From positions 565,362,577 through 565,426,576 of the forward strand of contig CM060915.1 in NCBI GenBank assembly GCA_030737875.1: a stretch of 64,000 nt of DNA, read 5' to 3'. Positions 9,510 to 20,720 of the stretch are shown here, piece by piece. The stretch comes from Allium sativum (lineage: Eukaryota; Streptophyta; Magnoliopsida; Asparagales; Amaryllidaceae). The number at the start of each line of letters is the position of its first letter. Position 1 is the first letter of the stretch. Under the pieces are notes generated by a model. It was not told the DNA's origin and searched no databases. It was given only the letters and a program-made list of their open reading frames with translations. Made by a program: the position numbers and the translations under genes.

Positions 9510-11084
9510 ATGGCCGATCGCTTTAACATCCCGGAAGGCGTACAAGTACCCGTCTGGTTCTGGAGATTTATGGAGGCAAGGGCGAATGAAGCCGGCCCCA
9601 CGAACATTCCTCCTCCTTCCCCCATCGCTAACATCTCTCCTCCTCCCGTAGCTGAGGTTCCTCCTCCCCCTCAGCATCCGCAAGAGGATTTCGCAAAGCT
9701 TTGCAAAGACTTTAAGGCGATGGGTTGCAAGAATTTTGTCGGAACGGAGACTCCCGTGGAGGCAAGAAACTGGTTAAAGGAAACTGAAGACCTCTTTGCT
9801 ATCTTTGATGTGGAAGATCGTAGGAAAGTTCTGTTGGCGGTATGGCTATTGAAAGGGGAAGCTGCTTATTGGTGGGTAGTCACCACCACTACTATACCCA
9901 TTGAGACTTGGGATGACTTTAGGAGAAGGTTTGGACTAAAGTTTCTATCATCGACAGAAGAGAAACTTCAGCTAGAGAGGTTCCTATCACTAAAGAAAGG
10001 GGACATGACCGTTAGAGAATACGTGGATAAGTTTAATCAACTTGCTCAGTTCGGTCTAGAATGGGTTAACACCGCTCGGAAGAAGGCCCTACGCTTTGCT
10101 CTAGGATTAAATGAGCCCTTGCGCGGTTTGGCCATATCTCATATACCCCTAGGGGCGACCTTCGAGAGTTTGGTGAATATGACCCTACTTCAAGAGGAAG
10201 ATAAGAGTGGCAAGATGGAGGTCAAGGCAAATGAGTCCCAAGGCAAGAAGGAAGATACCGAGAAAAGAGATAAGAACAACAACAATAGCAAGGACAACAA
10301 GTCAAGAGAAAGAAAGAAGTGCAACTTCTGTGGGATTAGTGGGCACATAGCCAAAGACTGCAGGAAGAAGAAGAAGAGGAAGTTGGGCGAATGCTTTCAC
10401 TGTGGAGAGCCTGGACATCTTAGCAAGGATTGCCCCAAGAAGCAAGAACAAGGGCAAGGGCAGAATCAGCATGCAGGACCTTCTGGAGGGCTAGTGCATA
10501 CGCTCAACATCGCTCCAGTTCTTGATCGAGGTAGTATTTCTGTAGAAAACCTTGTTTACATTTCTGATTTCCCTGTTCATACCTTGTTTAATTCTGGCGC
10601 ATCGCATAGTTTTATTTCTGATATTGTTGAAAGTTTGCACCTAAGTACAAGCTTAGTTGAGGATCCCGTTTGTGTTTCAAATCCAATTGGGGGTTCCGCC
10701 AAACTGTCTATGATTTGTGTGGATTTGAAAATTTCTATCTTGGCCGTAGAATTCACCTGTAGTGCTTATGTTCTCGGGGTCACGGGATATGGGTTGGTCT
10801 TGGGCATGGATTGGTTGTCCAGTTATGGAGCCATCCTCGATTGTGAGCATAGGGTGGAGAGGCTCATGACTCGCCTCGGTAACACCCTAGAAATTTCTTG
10901 TAACCCTAGAGGTCCCATCATGTTATGTTATCTTGAATCTCTCGACTCGTCCATCGATGATCTGCAATCTGTAAGGGTGGTCCGAGACTATCCCGATGTC
11001 TTTGAAGAAGTTAAGGGGTTACCCCCTAAACGAGAGATAGATTTCCGCATTTATCTAGTTGATAATGCCAAGCCAGTATCATAG
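9510..11084 (+). CDS. gag-pro: Gag-protease polyprotein of A2
   Basis: 524-residue open frame. Proline-rich linker at about 34-57; Gag domain about 60-235, with RNWLKETEDLF near 87-97 and LLKGEAAYWW near 113-122; CCHC knuckles at 271-284 and 295-308; a short Gln/Gly linker; then the retropepsin. The active-site triplet reads N-S-G (residue 361, codon AAT at 10590-10592) where A1 has D-S-G, so the catalytic aspartate is missing and the protease is predicted inactive. A GLVLGMDWLSS motif follows near residue 430. The frame then enters the RT N-terminus and stops at TAG 11082-11084, where A1 has a Leu codon. The start is 178 nt after the PBS and aligns with the A1 Gag start. Confidence 0.92.
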   Translation: MADRFNIPEGVQVPVWFWRFMEARANEAGPTNIPPPSPIANISPPPVAEVPPPPQHPQEDFAKLCKDFKAMGCKNFVGTETPVEARNWLKETEDLFAIFDVEDRRKVLLAVWLLKGEAAYWWVVTTTTIPIETWDDFRRRFGLKFLSSTEEKLQLERFLSLKKGDMTVREYVDKFNQLAQFGLEWVNTARKKALRFALGLNEPLRGLAISHIPLGATFESLVNMTLLQEEDKSGKMEVKANESQGKKEDTEKRDKNNNNSKDNKSRERKKCNFCGISGHIAKDCRKKKKRKLGECFHCGEPGHLSKDCPKKQEQGQGQNQHAGPSGGLVHTLNIAPVLDRGSISVENLVYISDFPVHTLFNSGASHSFISDIVESLHLSTSLVEDPVCVSNPIGGSAKLSMICVDLKISILAVEFTCSAYVLGVTGYGLVLGMDWLSSYGAILDCEHRVERLMTRLGNTLEISCNPRGPIMLCYLESLDSSIDDLQSVRVVRDYPDVFEEVKGLPPKREIDFRIYLVDNAKPVS

Positions 11085-11925
11085 CCCGTTAGGCACATGG
11101 CCCCTCGTGAAAGAAGGGAGCTTAGTAAGCAAATCAAGGAGTTGCTTGAGAAGAATTTTATTAGGCGAAGCATTTCTGAATGGGGTGCTCCGGCGGTATT
11201 CGCTACTAAGGCGGATGGTTCGCTTCGTCTATGTGTTGATTATCGAGAGTTGAACAAGCTGATAAAGAAGAATAGGCACCGTTACCGAGAATTGATGATC
11301 TCTTTGACTAGCTTGTAGGTGCTTCTGTTTTCTCTCAGCTCGATCTAGCCACCGGATTCCATCAGCTTAGAGTAGCTGAGGATAGCATTGATAAAACTGC
11401 GTTTAGGACTCCAGATGGATTCTTTGAATGGCTTGTCATGCCATTCGGTTTGACTAATGCACCCGCCTACTTCGTAGATTTGACGAGTAGGGTGTTCAGG
11501 GAGTTCCTTAACAAGTTTGTTGTTGTCTTCGTGGATGATATTCTGATCTTCTCAAAGGATGAGGAAGAGCATGCTAGGCATCTCAAGGAAGTGATGAATA
11601 CGCTTAGAGCGCATCAGTTGAAATCCAAGTTCTCCAAATGTCATTTCTGGAGAAGGGAAGTTCGGTTTCTTGGACATATAGTTTCTAAGCAAGGCATAGC
11701 GGTGGATCCCGCGAAAGTGGTTGTGGAAGACTCCTAGGAGTGCAACCAAAGTAAGAAGCTTTCTCGGTTTGGCGGGCTACTATAGGAAGTTCATCAGGGA
11801 CTTCGCTAAGATTTCAGCCCCTCTTACTAAGTTGACGAAGAAGAACTTAGTCTGTGCATGGGACTTTGAGTGTGAGCTTGCTTTTCAAAGGCTCAAGAGA
11901 GCCCTTACCTCAGCTCCAGTTTGGC
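11085..11925 (+). pseudogene. Reverse transcriptase of A2 (broken)
   Basis: Continues in frame after the TAG at 11082 ([34 protein letters not shown]). A one-base loss near 11280 shifts the frame, and a TAG replaces an expected Gln codon near 11313. The next frame carries [12 protein letters not shown], then [12 protein letters not shown] at 11438 and the palm box FVDD at 11528-11539 (the family usually has Y-V-D-D), so the two adjacent aspartates are kept. A second shift near 11720 leads to LGLAGYYRKFIRDFAKISAPLT. Homology ends after ALTSAPV at about 11925; RNase H is absent. Confidence 0.92.
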
Positions 11926-12434
11926 AACGTGGATTGGCACTGTTTTCAAGAGATAGTTTTCTGCGTGGGATACCGTAAAGTATGTAAATGAGATCCAAGA
12001 TTCACTAACGAATCTTGGAAAGCTTGCATGAACCATGAGCACGCAGTTATGTTTAAGCCATGTATTTTAGGCAAAGAATAAGTGGAAGTGGAACGAGAAG
12101 CAACGGTGAAATGAGTTCTAACTCATACTTTGGGAACAAGAATTAAGAGCTACGGAATTGCGAAGATAAAAGACGGTCAGGGCACGATGGGATTAAGCAC
12201 AAGAAAATGCGGCTTAGAAGATTGAAGTCTAGATACGCGCATTTAATCTCTTTCTAAGAGTATATCCTTGATCCCTATTGTTCCGTAGAGCTTACTCGCA
12301 TGCTACCTTTTAAGTATATCCTCTCAGTCCTATCCTCAATCTTAGTTCTGTTACAAACCCCCTAAGGAGTATGGCTAGCCTATTTGTGATATATGGTTGG
12401 GGTGAAGAAATTCGCCACCAAACTATTTGGGCTT
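11926..12434 (+). pseudogene. Replacement segment: decayed integrase tail in place of RNase H
   Basis: RNase H and the zinc-binding N-terminus of integrase would be expected here. Instead the sequence aligns with the decayed segment of A1 (2425-1870, minus), starting at the shared TTTGGCAAC near 11930. In A1 this segment translates to a recognisable integrase tail. Because both A1 and A2 carry it with similar junctions, it predates their separation. It ends at GGATATGGGT, where normal integrase core resumes. Confidence 0.65.
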
Positions 12435-13498
12435 TATGGGATATGGGTAATAATTGATAGATTTACAAAGAGAGCCCATTTTATTCCGGCGAAAAGCAAG
12501 AGGACCGTATTGCGGCTAGCATCTGTTTATCTTCAAAAGATAGTGCGGCTGCATGGAGTTCCTTCTAGCATAGTTAGCGATCGTGACCCAATTTTCACTA
12601 GCCAGTTCTGGAACAGTTTGCAAGAAGCAATGGGTACGCGATTGAATCTGAGTACAGCCTATCACCCCCGGACGGATGGCCAAACCGAAAGGGTGAATAG
12701 AGTGCTAGAAGATCTTTTGAGGTTTTGTGTTCTCGACTTCGGTGGTACTTGGGAAGACCACCTTCCTCTTGTAGAGTTTGCTTATAATAATAACTATCAA
12801 GCCAGCATAGGGATGACACCATTTGAAGCTTCGTATGGGAGGCCGTGCAAGCCACCAACATGTTGGTGGGAAGACGACGGATAAGCTTATAATTGAGCCC
12901 GACATGATAAGGGACACATCTGAGAGGGTTGAATTGATTCGAAGACGGATAAGAACGGCCCAAGACAGACATAAATCCTATGCAGACAAGTGAAGGACAG
13001 ACTTGGAATTTAAAATTGGAGATATGGTCTTTGTGAAGATTTCTCCTTTGCGAAATATGGTTCGCTGACACCAAGGATCGTAGGACCCTTCCCTACTAAA
13101 GAAAGAGTCGGGAAGATGACTTATAAGGTGGAATCGCCGAGAAGCTGGCCGGAGTGCATAATGTCTTTCATGTCTCGCATCTCCGGAAGTGTTTGCACAG
13201 ACCCGCCAAAGTGGTTGAACCAAGTATTCTTGAAGACATGGAGTTAGAGGATGAAGCAACCCTGAAACGAGCTCGGATTCGTATCATGGAAAGGAAGACA
13301 AAGAAGCTAAGAAGCAAAGAAGTTAAGTTTGTTAAGGCGCAATGGAGTGAAACAGAGGGAGACGCAATTTGGGAAACCAAGGAGAAGAGGCGCGTGCTTT
13401 ATTCATTTCTCTTGGAGGATACATTTTCAATCTCCTTTCCTAGATTGGTATATCTTCCCTTTGCTATCCATGCTTATCTAGTTTATCTTGTTTCGTAA
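12435..13498 (+). pseudogene. Integrase core and chromodomain-like tail of A2 (broken)
   Basis: An open stretch at 12393-12884 holds the core: IDRFTKRAHF, then SDRDPIF with catalytic Asp 63, and GQTERVN with Glu 99, exactly 35 residues apart as in DD35E integrases. The first catalytic Asp, normally upstream of the IDR block, is lost with the replaced segment. Stops and shifts follow from 12884 to 13153 (RVELIRRRIRTAQDRHKSYAD, then a decayed GDMVFVKISP). The final open stretch 13154-13498 begins HNVFHVSHLRKCL and contains EVKFVKAQWSETEGDAIWET, resembling the group II chromodomain-like tail of Tekay chromoviruses, which is thought to steer integration toward heterochromatin. Confidence 0.88.
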
Positions 13499-13993
13499 AT
13501 CTTGTCATGAGAACCTTAGGTAGAAACCCTTGGTTGAAACATGTATTTGAAACATGTTATGTTTGATGTTTGCAAGTGGTTGCAAGTGTTTGCAAGTGGA
13601 TACTCGTGGATGCATAATACACGTTAGGCACTAAGATCGGCTCACACACTTTCATACCGCATATGCATGAGTGTTTATGCTTATTCATGGATGAAAACTT
13701 GTTATGCTATCACGTGGATGTTGCATATGGATGAATGTTATGTGCACTCATGTAGAGATTATAAATTATGTTAGGAACTTGCATACATATGGACTCATTT
13801 CACTATTATATTTTGCATTAAGGGGTTTACTGAATCAGTAACCTCCCGATTTTCGCATTAGATAAGTACATATACACACACCTTTGCATATGATCATACA
13901 GCATTTAGAGCCTTTTAAGGACAATGATTGCTCGTGGATGATGTTTTGAGTAGATGGATGATGGATGGTAGGATACGTTCTTCCTAACTTGGA
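13499..13993 (+). other. A2 3' untranslated interior
   Basis: Non-coding. Contains short TTGCAAGTG-type repeats near 13570-13605 that recur inverted in A1 (about 1130-1170). No other feature seen. Confidence 0.6.
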
Positions 13994-14028
13994 GATTTCG
14001 GGGACGAAATCCTTTAAGGAGGGGAGAA
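13994..14028 (+). other. Polypurine tract of A2 with adjoining hairpin
   Basis: AAGGAGGGGAGAA ends directly before the LTR start at 14029. Upstream, 13994-14011 is a perfect 7-bp stem GATTTCG/CGAAATC with loop GGGA. Confidence 0.85.
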
Positions 14029-14268
14029 TGTAACAACCCGTATTTTTGAATAACATGTTATAACATAAATGGAGGCAGAATTAAACTGTAAAATCTGAAT
14101 CAAGGGAAACGGGCTGTACCATTGCGTTCGTCTCGGAAAAATACGTGAAATAGAGTCTGAGTTTTCGAAAATCGGAGTCTGTATGACCAAGATATGGCCT
14201 CGCGAAGTTTCACGAAAAATTCACAAATTAAAGTATACTTAATTAAGTGAAATGGGTTGCGCAAAGAA

Positions 14269-14325
14269 ATATATATATATATTGATATATATATATATAT
14301 ATTGATATATATATATATATATATA
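14269..14325. repeat. AT microsatellite
   Basis: (AT)n interrupted twice by TTG, inside the U3 of A2. Confidence 0.95.
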
Positions 14326-14637
14326 ATTGAAAATTAAATAAATAAATATGAAAAAATGTTCAAAACAGCGAATTGGGAGAGGGGAATAACCGAACCGGCC
14401 GATTTTTGAGGTCGACCCGAGCTCGCTGGGTCGACTAGGGGTTAATCCAGGGTGTTTGGCTGTCAACCCGTGGGCCGATTCGCTCAAATGCAGATTTTGC
14501 ATTTGAATGGTTCTCATGGTTCAGCTTTAATCTAAAGGCCCTAGATGGTTCCTACACTTGACTTCTTCCCCAAGACATGCTTTGATGGCTTGGATTGAAT
14601 CTAGGGTTAAACCTATGGCTAATACTATCCTAATCCT

Positions 14638-14646
14638 CTATAAAAA
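14638..14646 (+). promoter_or_regulatory. TATA box of A2 3' LTR
   Basis: CTATAAAAA followed by a CCCAAACCTAGCC leader. About 610 bp from the LTR start; two GTCGAC sites lie about 200 bp upstream. Confidence 0.7.
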
Positions 14647-17042
14647 GACCCCAAACCTAGCCTAAATCACCATTATTCAATCCTACAACTAAACTATGTC
14701 AAATTTGTTCCTCTCATGGCCTCCACTCTCATGCTAAAATTTCTAAGTTAATTTCTATGAGAGATTTTGAGTTCATACAAGTGTTTTCAAACTTGTATGA
14801 GTGTTCTTAGCTTGCATTCAAGTCAAGTTGCAACATTTCTATTTCAAAGCAAGGGTTTTTATTGAATTGGCTCAAGGGTTTTCATTTGGAGCTTGCATAT
14901 TTGGGTTTTTGGTGCTTGCATAAGGGCTTCGTCTCAATCTTTATAATGAATATTTATTTGTGTCTTCATAGCATTGTAAGCCCTTTTCTACTTTCTTTCT
15001 TTGAACTCTAAAGTTAAATGAATGATGCAAGTTTGGGGTTGATTATTATATGCAAGTTTGGTTGATCATTATATGCAAGTTTGGTTGGTCATTATATGCA
15101 AGTTTGGTTGATCATTATATGCAAATTTGGTTGATCATTATATGCAAGTTTGGATGATCATTATGCAAGTTGGTTTAATCATTATGTATGACACATGTTG
15201 CAATATTATGCAAGTTTGGGTTGATCATGTTATCATGTTATGCAAGTTAAACTTGAGGTTTTGAGCATAAAGCTCCAAGCTTTATATTAAAGGTTGCATT
15301 TTGGCAACATGAAAGTTATCATATCCCTTATGATAACTTGCATGTGAGGCAAAATGCAAACTTCTAGCAACTTCTACATGTTATTTATCACCATGTATCA
15401 CTCATACGCTAAGTTTGGTTTTATGCATGCTTTTGAAGCCTAATAATGCAATATGCAAGTATATGAACATATGTACATTTCATATGCCACCATGTTAAAC
15501 TTGTGGCTTCAACACCTTTATGTCATGGTTATTCCAAGTTCCCTATTTTATCCTTTATGCGTTGTTGCGATTATGTAAACGATGGGATTACGTTGGGGTT
15601 GGGTAACATAATGACATGAACATGATTTTTGTAACATGACGTGATATGTTAACTTGTAATTATGTTTTGGAAACATAATGGACATGACACATAGAAAATA
15701 TGAGTGTGGCCAACTCGAGGTTGGGTTGAGTTTGTAGCATAAATCTACTCGGACCCGCCCGGCTTAACTAGTGGCTACAAACAATAGGACCCAATGTGAG
15801 AAGTTGGTCATGTTGTGCTCGAACCCGAGGTTAGACCTAGTTGTAGTGTAAAGCTACCCGGACCTGCCCGGCTTAACTAGTAACCACAACAAAGTCTAAT
15901 GTGAGAGGTTAAAGCGCATTAAGTTAATTAATGCCTCCTGATTAGGGTTAAGTCATGGTCCACTTAATACTTAACCAATTTGGGCTTGATGGATTAATCG
16001 AGGTTAAGTCAGGAGCCTTGGGTACTCTTAACCGATTTAATCCATGTTTGGATCGGGTTAACCACATTTAACCCGTTAAGAAACCCTAGTTGCGTGGTCC
16101 TTTTCAGCAGTAACCTTCTAGATGTATCATAAGACCCTAGGACTAGGCTAGGGTGGGGCACGATTACTGGGTTGATTGTAAGAGACCAAAAGAGACGGCT
16201 GAATGATGCCCCGGTTGTTTAGGCGGACCATGGTCGTGCACATCAAGTCCGGAGTTTGTAACACCCCACCTCCGCCAGGGTGACTCTTGCAAGCACTCTG
16301 ACTTTGGAGGGGCGTTTGAATTAAGTAAACATGCATAATGATATATCAAGGCAGAACAAGAACATATGTATATATGTGAACAGAGTAAATAACATAGATA
16401 AAACAGCGGAAGATTTTCAAACCATTTCAAAACAAGTCTGGTACAACATAATATCAATTTTCCAAATAAACAAGTCTAGATAAAACAACATCATCTGAAA
16501 ACTGAAATACATAAGTGCTATCCCCAAAATAAATGATAACCATAGCTAGCTCCATGTCAAGACTGTACATGAGCTAATCCCACAAGCAAGCGATCAGAAA
16601 TCCAGCCAAGCTCCAATATTCCCTCCCTGAGAACCTGGGGGGGGGGGGAACGGAAGAAAAGAGGCGAAAGAAAACAGGTCAGTCAAAAAGACTGAGTAAG
16701 CCCTACTACAATCAATGTAAACTGATAAAGTTAACTGTCATGAGCAGCAGGGATGAACATAAGGATAACTACATACTAGCATGATGATTAACTAACAAGG
16801 TATATAAAGGTATCATCGCATAATCAGGTTTAAGGTTTTTCACCACAGGTGTACCAGCATTCTAACATGTCATGTATAATCAAGAATTTATCCCTTGGCC
16901 TAAACTTGGCCCAGTATCAAGTGTTTGACTCAAATCAAGATCCAACTTCTTTGTACATATTCTAGTATAACAGGATTACGTGTTACCCCAATGTTCACAT
17001 CGAGACAGACAGAACGGGATGGTCCATAGAGTTTGGGAAAAA

Positions 17043-17224
17043 TGGGCTTTTACCATCCTAACAGATAAAGTACAGAAACGGAATGCTAACAACAATGGGC
17101 CTTTACTACCCCAGCGGATAAAGTACAGAAACGGAATGCTAACAATAATGGGCCTTTACCACCCAGCGGATAAAGTACAGAAACGGAATGCTAACAATAA
17201 TGGGCCTTTACCACCCTAACAGAA
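17043..17224 (-). repeat. 52-bp tandem repeat in A3
   Basis: About three and a half copies beginning GATAAAGTACAGAAACGGAA; starts at 17063, 17116 and 17168. Confidence 0.9.
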
Positions 17225-18529
17225 CGGTACCACGCAGAAACAGACGGGTGTTGCCACCCAACAAAACAGACGGTACCAACAGAATCAGACAGAGCTAAGT
17301 GTACCCTAAATCCTACCCAAGCGATCGGCTCCCTAATACATAAATACCCTGTGTCGGCCCCATGATAGGATGTATCACTCCCTAAAGTGGCAACCAATTG
17401 GCACAGGCATATTTACAGATGTCACGGCGTCTTACATCCTCAGAGGCAGACCGGGATCCATGCACGCACATGACCCGGCTGGAACGCACCATCAACACCC
17501 ATCGCCATTATCAGAATGGACCACTTATAATTAGTTCAGTAAGCGTGCCCGGACCCTACTTACAGTTGGGTCAAAGTTTTGATACCAGAAAGGGTTACTG
17601 ACTAATACGGGTCCCAAAAACCAAATGACACAAGTATTCCCCCTTGTGTCCCCAGACTATCAGATTCAGATTAACTTATTAACAGAGTTCACACATACAA
17701 AGTTCAGATGATCAGTTTTCAGACTAACGGATCAGATAACAGATTTACAAACTTGCCTAACTTGATGTGGGTCCTACAGATCCGCAAAACAGGTTCGTTT
17801 AATTTATCAATCAAGTTAGTTTATCCAGACCAGGTATCAAATCGGTTCTCAGCCTTATCAATTTTCTGAGTCGGATTGGTTAAGTATAGTTCAACTTAAC
17901 CCCGTTAAATTACCGAGTTCAGATTGGTTAAGTGTAGGCTAACTTAACCCCGTTAATCCCCCATGTCCAAATTGGTTAAGTATTAAGTGGACCATGACTT
18001 AACCCTAATCATGAGGCATTAATTAATTAATGTGCCTTAACCTCTCACATTAGACTTTGTTGCGGTCACTAGTTAAGCCGGTCGGTTCCGGGTAGCTTTA
18101 CACCACAACTTGGTCTAACCTCGGGTTCAAGGTACAAAATGACCAACTTCTCACATTGGGTCCTATTGTTTGTAGCAACTAGTTAAGCCGGTCGGTTCCG
18201 GGTAGGTTTACGCTACAACTCAACCCAACCTCGAGTTGGCCACACTTATCTTTTCTAAGTGTCATGTCCATCATGTTTCCAAAACATGTTACAAATTTTC
18301 AAGCAATTGGGTAGACCTAACTTAATAGGTAAATTCCCAATGGGTAGACCTAACTTAATAGGTAAATTCCCAAGCTTACGTTTTTATGTCTTTTAAGTTT
18401 ACCCAACCCCAACGCAATCCCATCGCTTACATATCGCAATAGCGCATAAAGGATAGAAACAGGGAACTTGGCATAATCATGACATAAAAGTGTTGAAGCC
18501 ACAAGTTCAACATGGTGGCATATGAAATA

Positions 18530-18995
18530 TACATATGTTCATATACTTGCATTAGGCCTCAAAAAGCATGCATAACTTGCATATCATATGACAACTTGCA
18601 TATCAAACTTGCATAGCATAACTTGCATATCATATGACAACTTGCATATCAAACTTGCATAGCATAACTTGCATATCCTATGACAACTTGCATATCAAAC
18701 TTGCATAGCAAAACTTGCATAACATATGTCAACTTGCATATCAAACTTGCATAACAAAACTTGCATAACATATGACAACTTGCATATCAAACTTGCATAA
18801 CAAAACTTGCATAACATATGACAACTTGCATATCAAACTTGTATAACCAAACTTGCATAACATATAACAACTTGCATACAAATCTCGCATAACAAAACTT
18901 GCATAACATATGATAACTTGCATATCTTAGCATAGCTAACTTGCATATTAACTTGCATATTACAACATGATAACTTGCATAACTCATCATAATAA
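18530..18995 (-). repeat. 46-bp tandem repeat in A3
   Basis: Starts at 18576, 18622, 18668 and onward with CTTGCATATCATATGACAAC, about nine copies becoming degenerate to the right. Open frames across it are artefacts of a repeat free of stops. Confidence 0.92.
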
Positions 18996-19362
18996 CCTTG
19001 CATATCATACATTTAACTTTAGAGTTTAAGTATGAAAGGAATAGGGCTTACAATGCTTATGTGGACTCAAATGAGTATAGCAAATACAAGAAAGCCCTTA
19101 TGCAACCCAATAACCCAAATGCAAGCAAAACCCTTGCCAAAAATCACCCAAATACTCTAGTCTTGAAAATAAAGCTTGCAACTTGGTGATGAATGCAAGC
19201 TAATGATCACTCATACAACTTAAAAATGCTTGTATGAACATGAAAGCCTTCATAGAAATGACTTAGAAATTTTATGAAGAGAGTGGAGGCCATGAGAGGT
19301 AAAATTTTGCCATAGTTTAGTTGCTTGAGTGAATAATGATGATTTAGGGTTAGGTTAGGGAC

Positions 19363-19372
19363 TTATTTATAG
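19363..19372 (-). promoter_or_regulatory. TATA box of A3
   Basis: CTATAAATAA on the minus strand, about 500 bp from the LTR start, with an AAGTCCCTAACCTAACCC leader. The six-GTCGAC cluster (19513-19586) lies about 140-220 bp upstream. Confidence 0.7.
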
Positions 19373-19512
19373 GATTAGGATGTGTTTTAGACCCTTAGAT
19401 TAACCCTAGGTTAGATTAGGACCATCAGATCTCGGAAGCTTCCAGAAAACAGCCCTAAAACACAACCAAACTCAAAAATGGTGCACCAGACCAAACTGGC
19501 CAAGCACCCCCT

Positions 19513-19586
19513 GTCGACAGCCAAGTCGACAGGGCTGTCGACTTGGGTCCAACCAAGTCGACTCCCAAGTCGACAGGGCTGTCGAC
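19513..19586. promoter_or_regulatory. Cluster of six GTCGAC palindromes in A3 U3
   Basis: Sites at 19513, 19525, 19537, 19558, 19569 and 19581. The number matches A1, but spacing and flanks (AAGTCGACTT) differ, so the sites rather than the intervening sequence are kept. Confidence 0.75.
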
Positions 19587-20720
19587 TTGGGTGCCCTAGC
19601 GGGAATTTTCCCGCCTGGCCCAACTAGCCCAATTTTCCAAATTCAAGTTTGAATTTGAAATATGTTTTTACTTAGAAATTTTCTGAAAACTTCGTTGGGC
19701 CTTAATCGGGTCATACGAACTCCGATTTTCGAAAACTCGGACTCTATTTCGCGTATTTTTCCGAGACGAACGCCATGGCATAGCCCGTTTCCCTGGATTC
19801 AGATTTATAAATTAAATTCTGCCTCGATTTACGTTATAACCGGTTATCAGAAATACGGGTTGTTACAGAGTTGAACACGGGCAACGGTAGGTTTGGACTG
19901 TGCATCATGGTATGGTGTCAGAGGGTTACACCGTAGGGCCAGATACACCCTAGGGTGGACCCTGCACAGTCAACTACATTACATGATTAAGCCGCATGAC
20001 ACCGACACTTGATGAGTTAGGGTTATAGGGAGCCGATCGACTAGACTGTGTAGTTGGACCTTGATTTAGGTCACCTCATTATATTGGGCCAAGCTTGGGC
20101 CAAGGGATCAATTCTTGTTTTTACTTGACATGTTAGAATGCTAGTACACCCATGGTGCAAAACTTAACCTTGATTATGCGATGACACCTTTATCTATCTT
20201 GTTAGTTAATCACCATGCCAGTATGTTGTTATCCTTATGTTCATCTCAACTTCTCATGCCAGTTAACTTTACGAGTTCATAGACAGATAGTAGTAGGGCT
20301 TACCAGTCTTTTTGACTGACCCGTTTTCTTTCGCCTCTTTTCTTCTGTTCCCCCCCTCAGGTCCTCAGGGTGGGAACATTGGAGCTTAGCTTGGATCTTT
20401 ACAGCTTGCTTACTGGATTTGCTCATGTACGGTCTCGGACATTGAGCTAGTTATGGTTTATCACTTCATTTTGGGGATAGTACTTTATGTATTTCAGTTT
20501 TTAAGTTTATGCTAGACTTTGTTTGTTGGAAAATAATGATCAAGTACTTTGTTGTAACTTAACTATGGTTTCGAAATGCTAGTTTTATCCGCTGCTTTAC
20601 TACTCTGTGTTACTTATATATTCTGTCTTGTGATATCTGCATGCATGTTTACCTTGTTTAAACGCCCCTCCGAAGCTAGTGTGCTTGCAAGAGTCACCCT
20701 GGCGGAGGTGGGGTGTTACA

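Larger units (their letters stand above)
16257..19867 (-). mobile_element. A3: solo LTR (3.61 kb) inserted in A2 3' LTR
   Basis: On the minus strand it runs TGTAACAACCCGTATTTC (19867) to GGAGGTGGGGTGTTACA (16257). It is flanked by the 5-bp target duplication GAGTT (16252-16256 and 19868-19872). The undisturbed target is seen in the A2 5' LTR near 8898-8910 (CCGGAGTTGAACACGG). No interior or second LTR exists, so it arose by LTR-LTR recombination after insertion. It resembles the A1 and A2 LTRs but is a distinct subfamily. Confidence 0.96.
7624..20720 (+). mobile_element. A2: Tekay-like Ty3/Gypsy chromovirus, decayed, plus strand
   Basis: The 3' part of the 5' LTR (7624-9317), interior (9318-14028, 4.7 kb) and 3' LTR (14029-20720, interrupted by solo LTR A3). 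The start of the 5' LTR lies left of A1, outside the window. Interior order is PBS, gag-protease, RT, replaced segment, integrase, polypurine tract, so integrase follows RT as in Ty3/Gypsy. LTR halves differ by only a few percent by eye, apart from a 434-bp deletion in the 5' copy. The right end at 20720 abuts C1 interior sequence; the first five host bases are GTTTT. Confidence 0.93.
14029..20720 (+). repeat. 3' LTR of A2 (3.08 kb without inserted A3)
   Basis: Starts TGTAACAACCCG and ends GGAGGTGGGGTGTTACA. TATA box CTATAAAAA at 14638-14646, putative splice donor at 14976, AT microsatellite at 14269-14325, the 23-bp array, CAGTC hairpin at 20304-20318, and a pyrimidine tract with CAG|G at 20358-20361. 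Interrupted at 16257-19867 by A3. Confidence 0.93.

Noticed and set aside
12598..13259. Minus-strand frames of 70-158 codons
   Set aside because: Antisense shadows of the A2 integrase.
17043..17224. Regularly spaced direct repeats resembling a CRISPR array
   Set aside because: Repeats are head-to-tail with no unique spacers, and the genome is a plant.
18741..19008. Minus-strand frames rich in Cys, Tyr and Met
   Set aside because: Translation of the 46-bp repeat in A3; several overlapping frames, no family resemblance.
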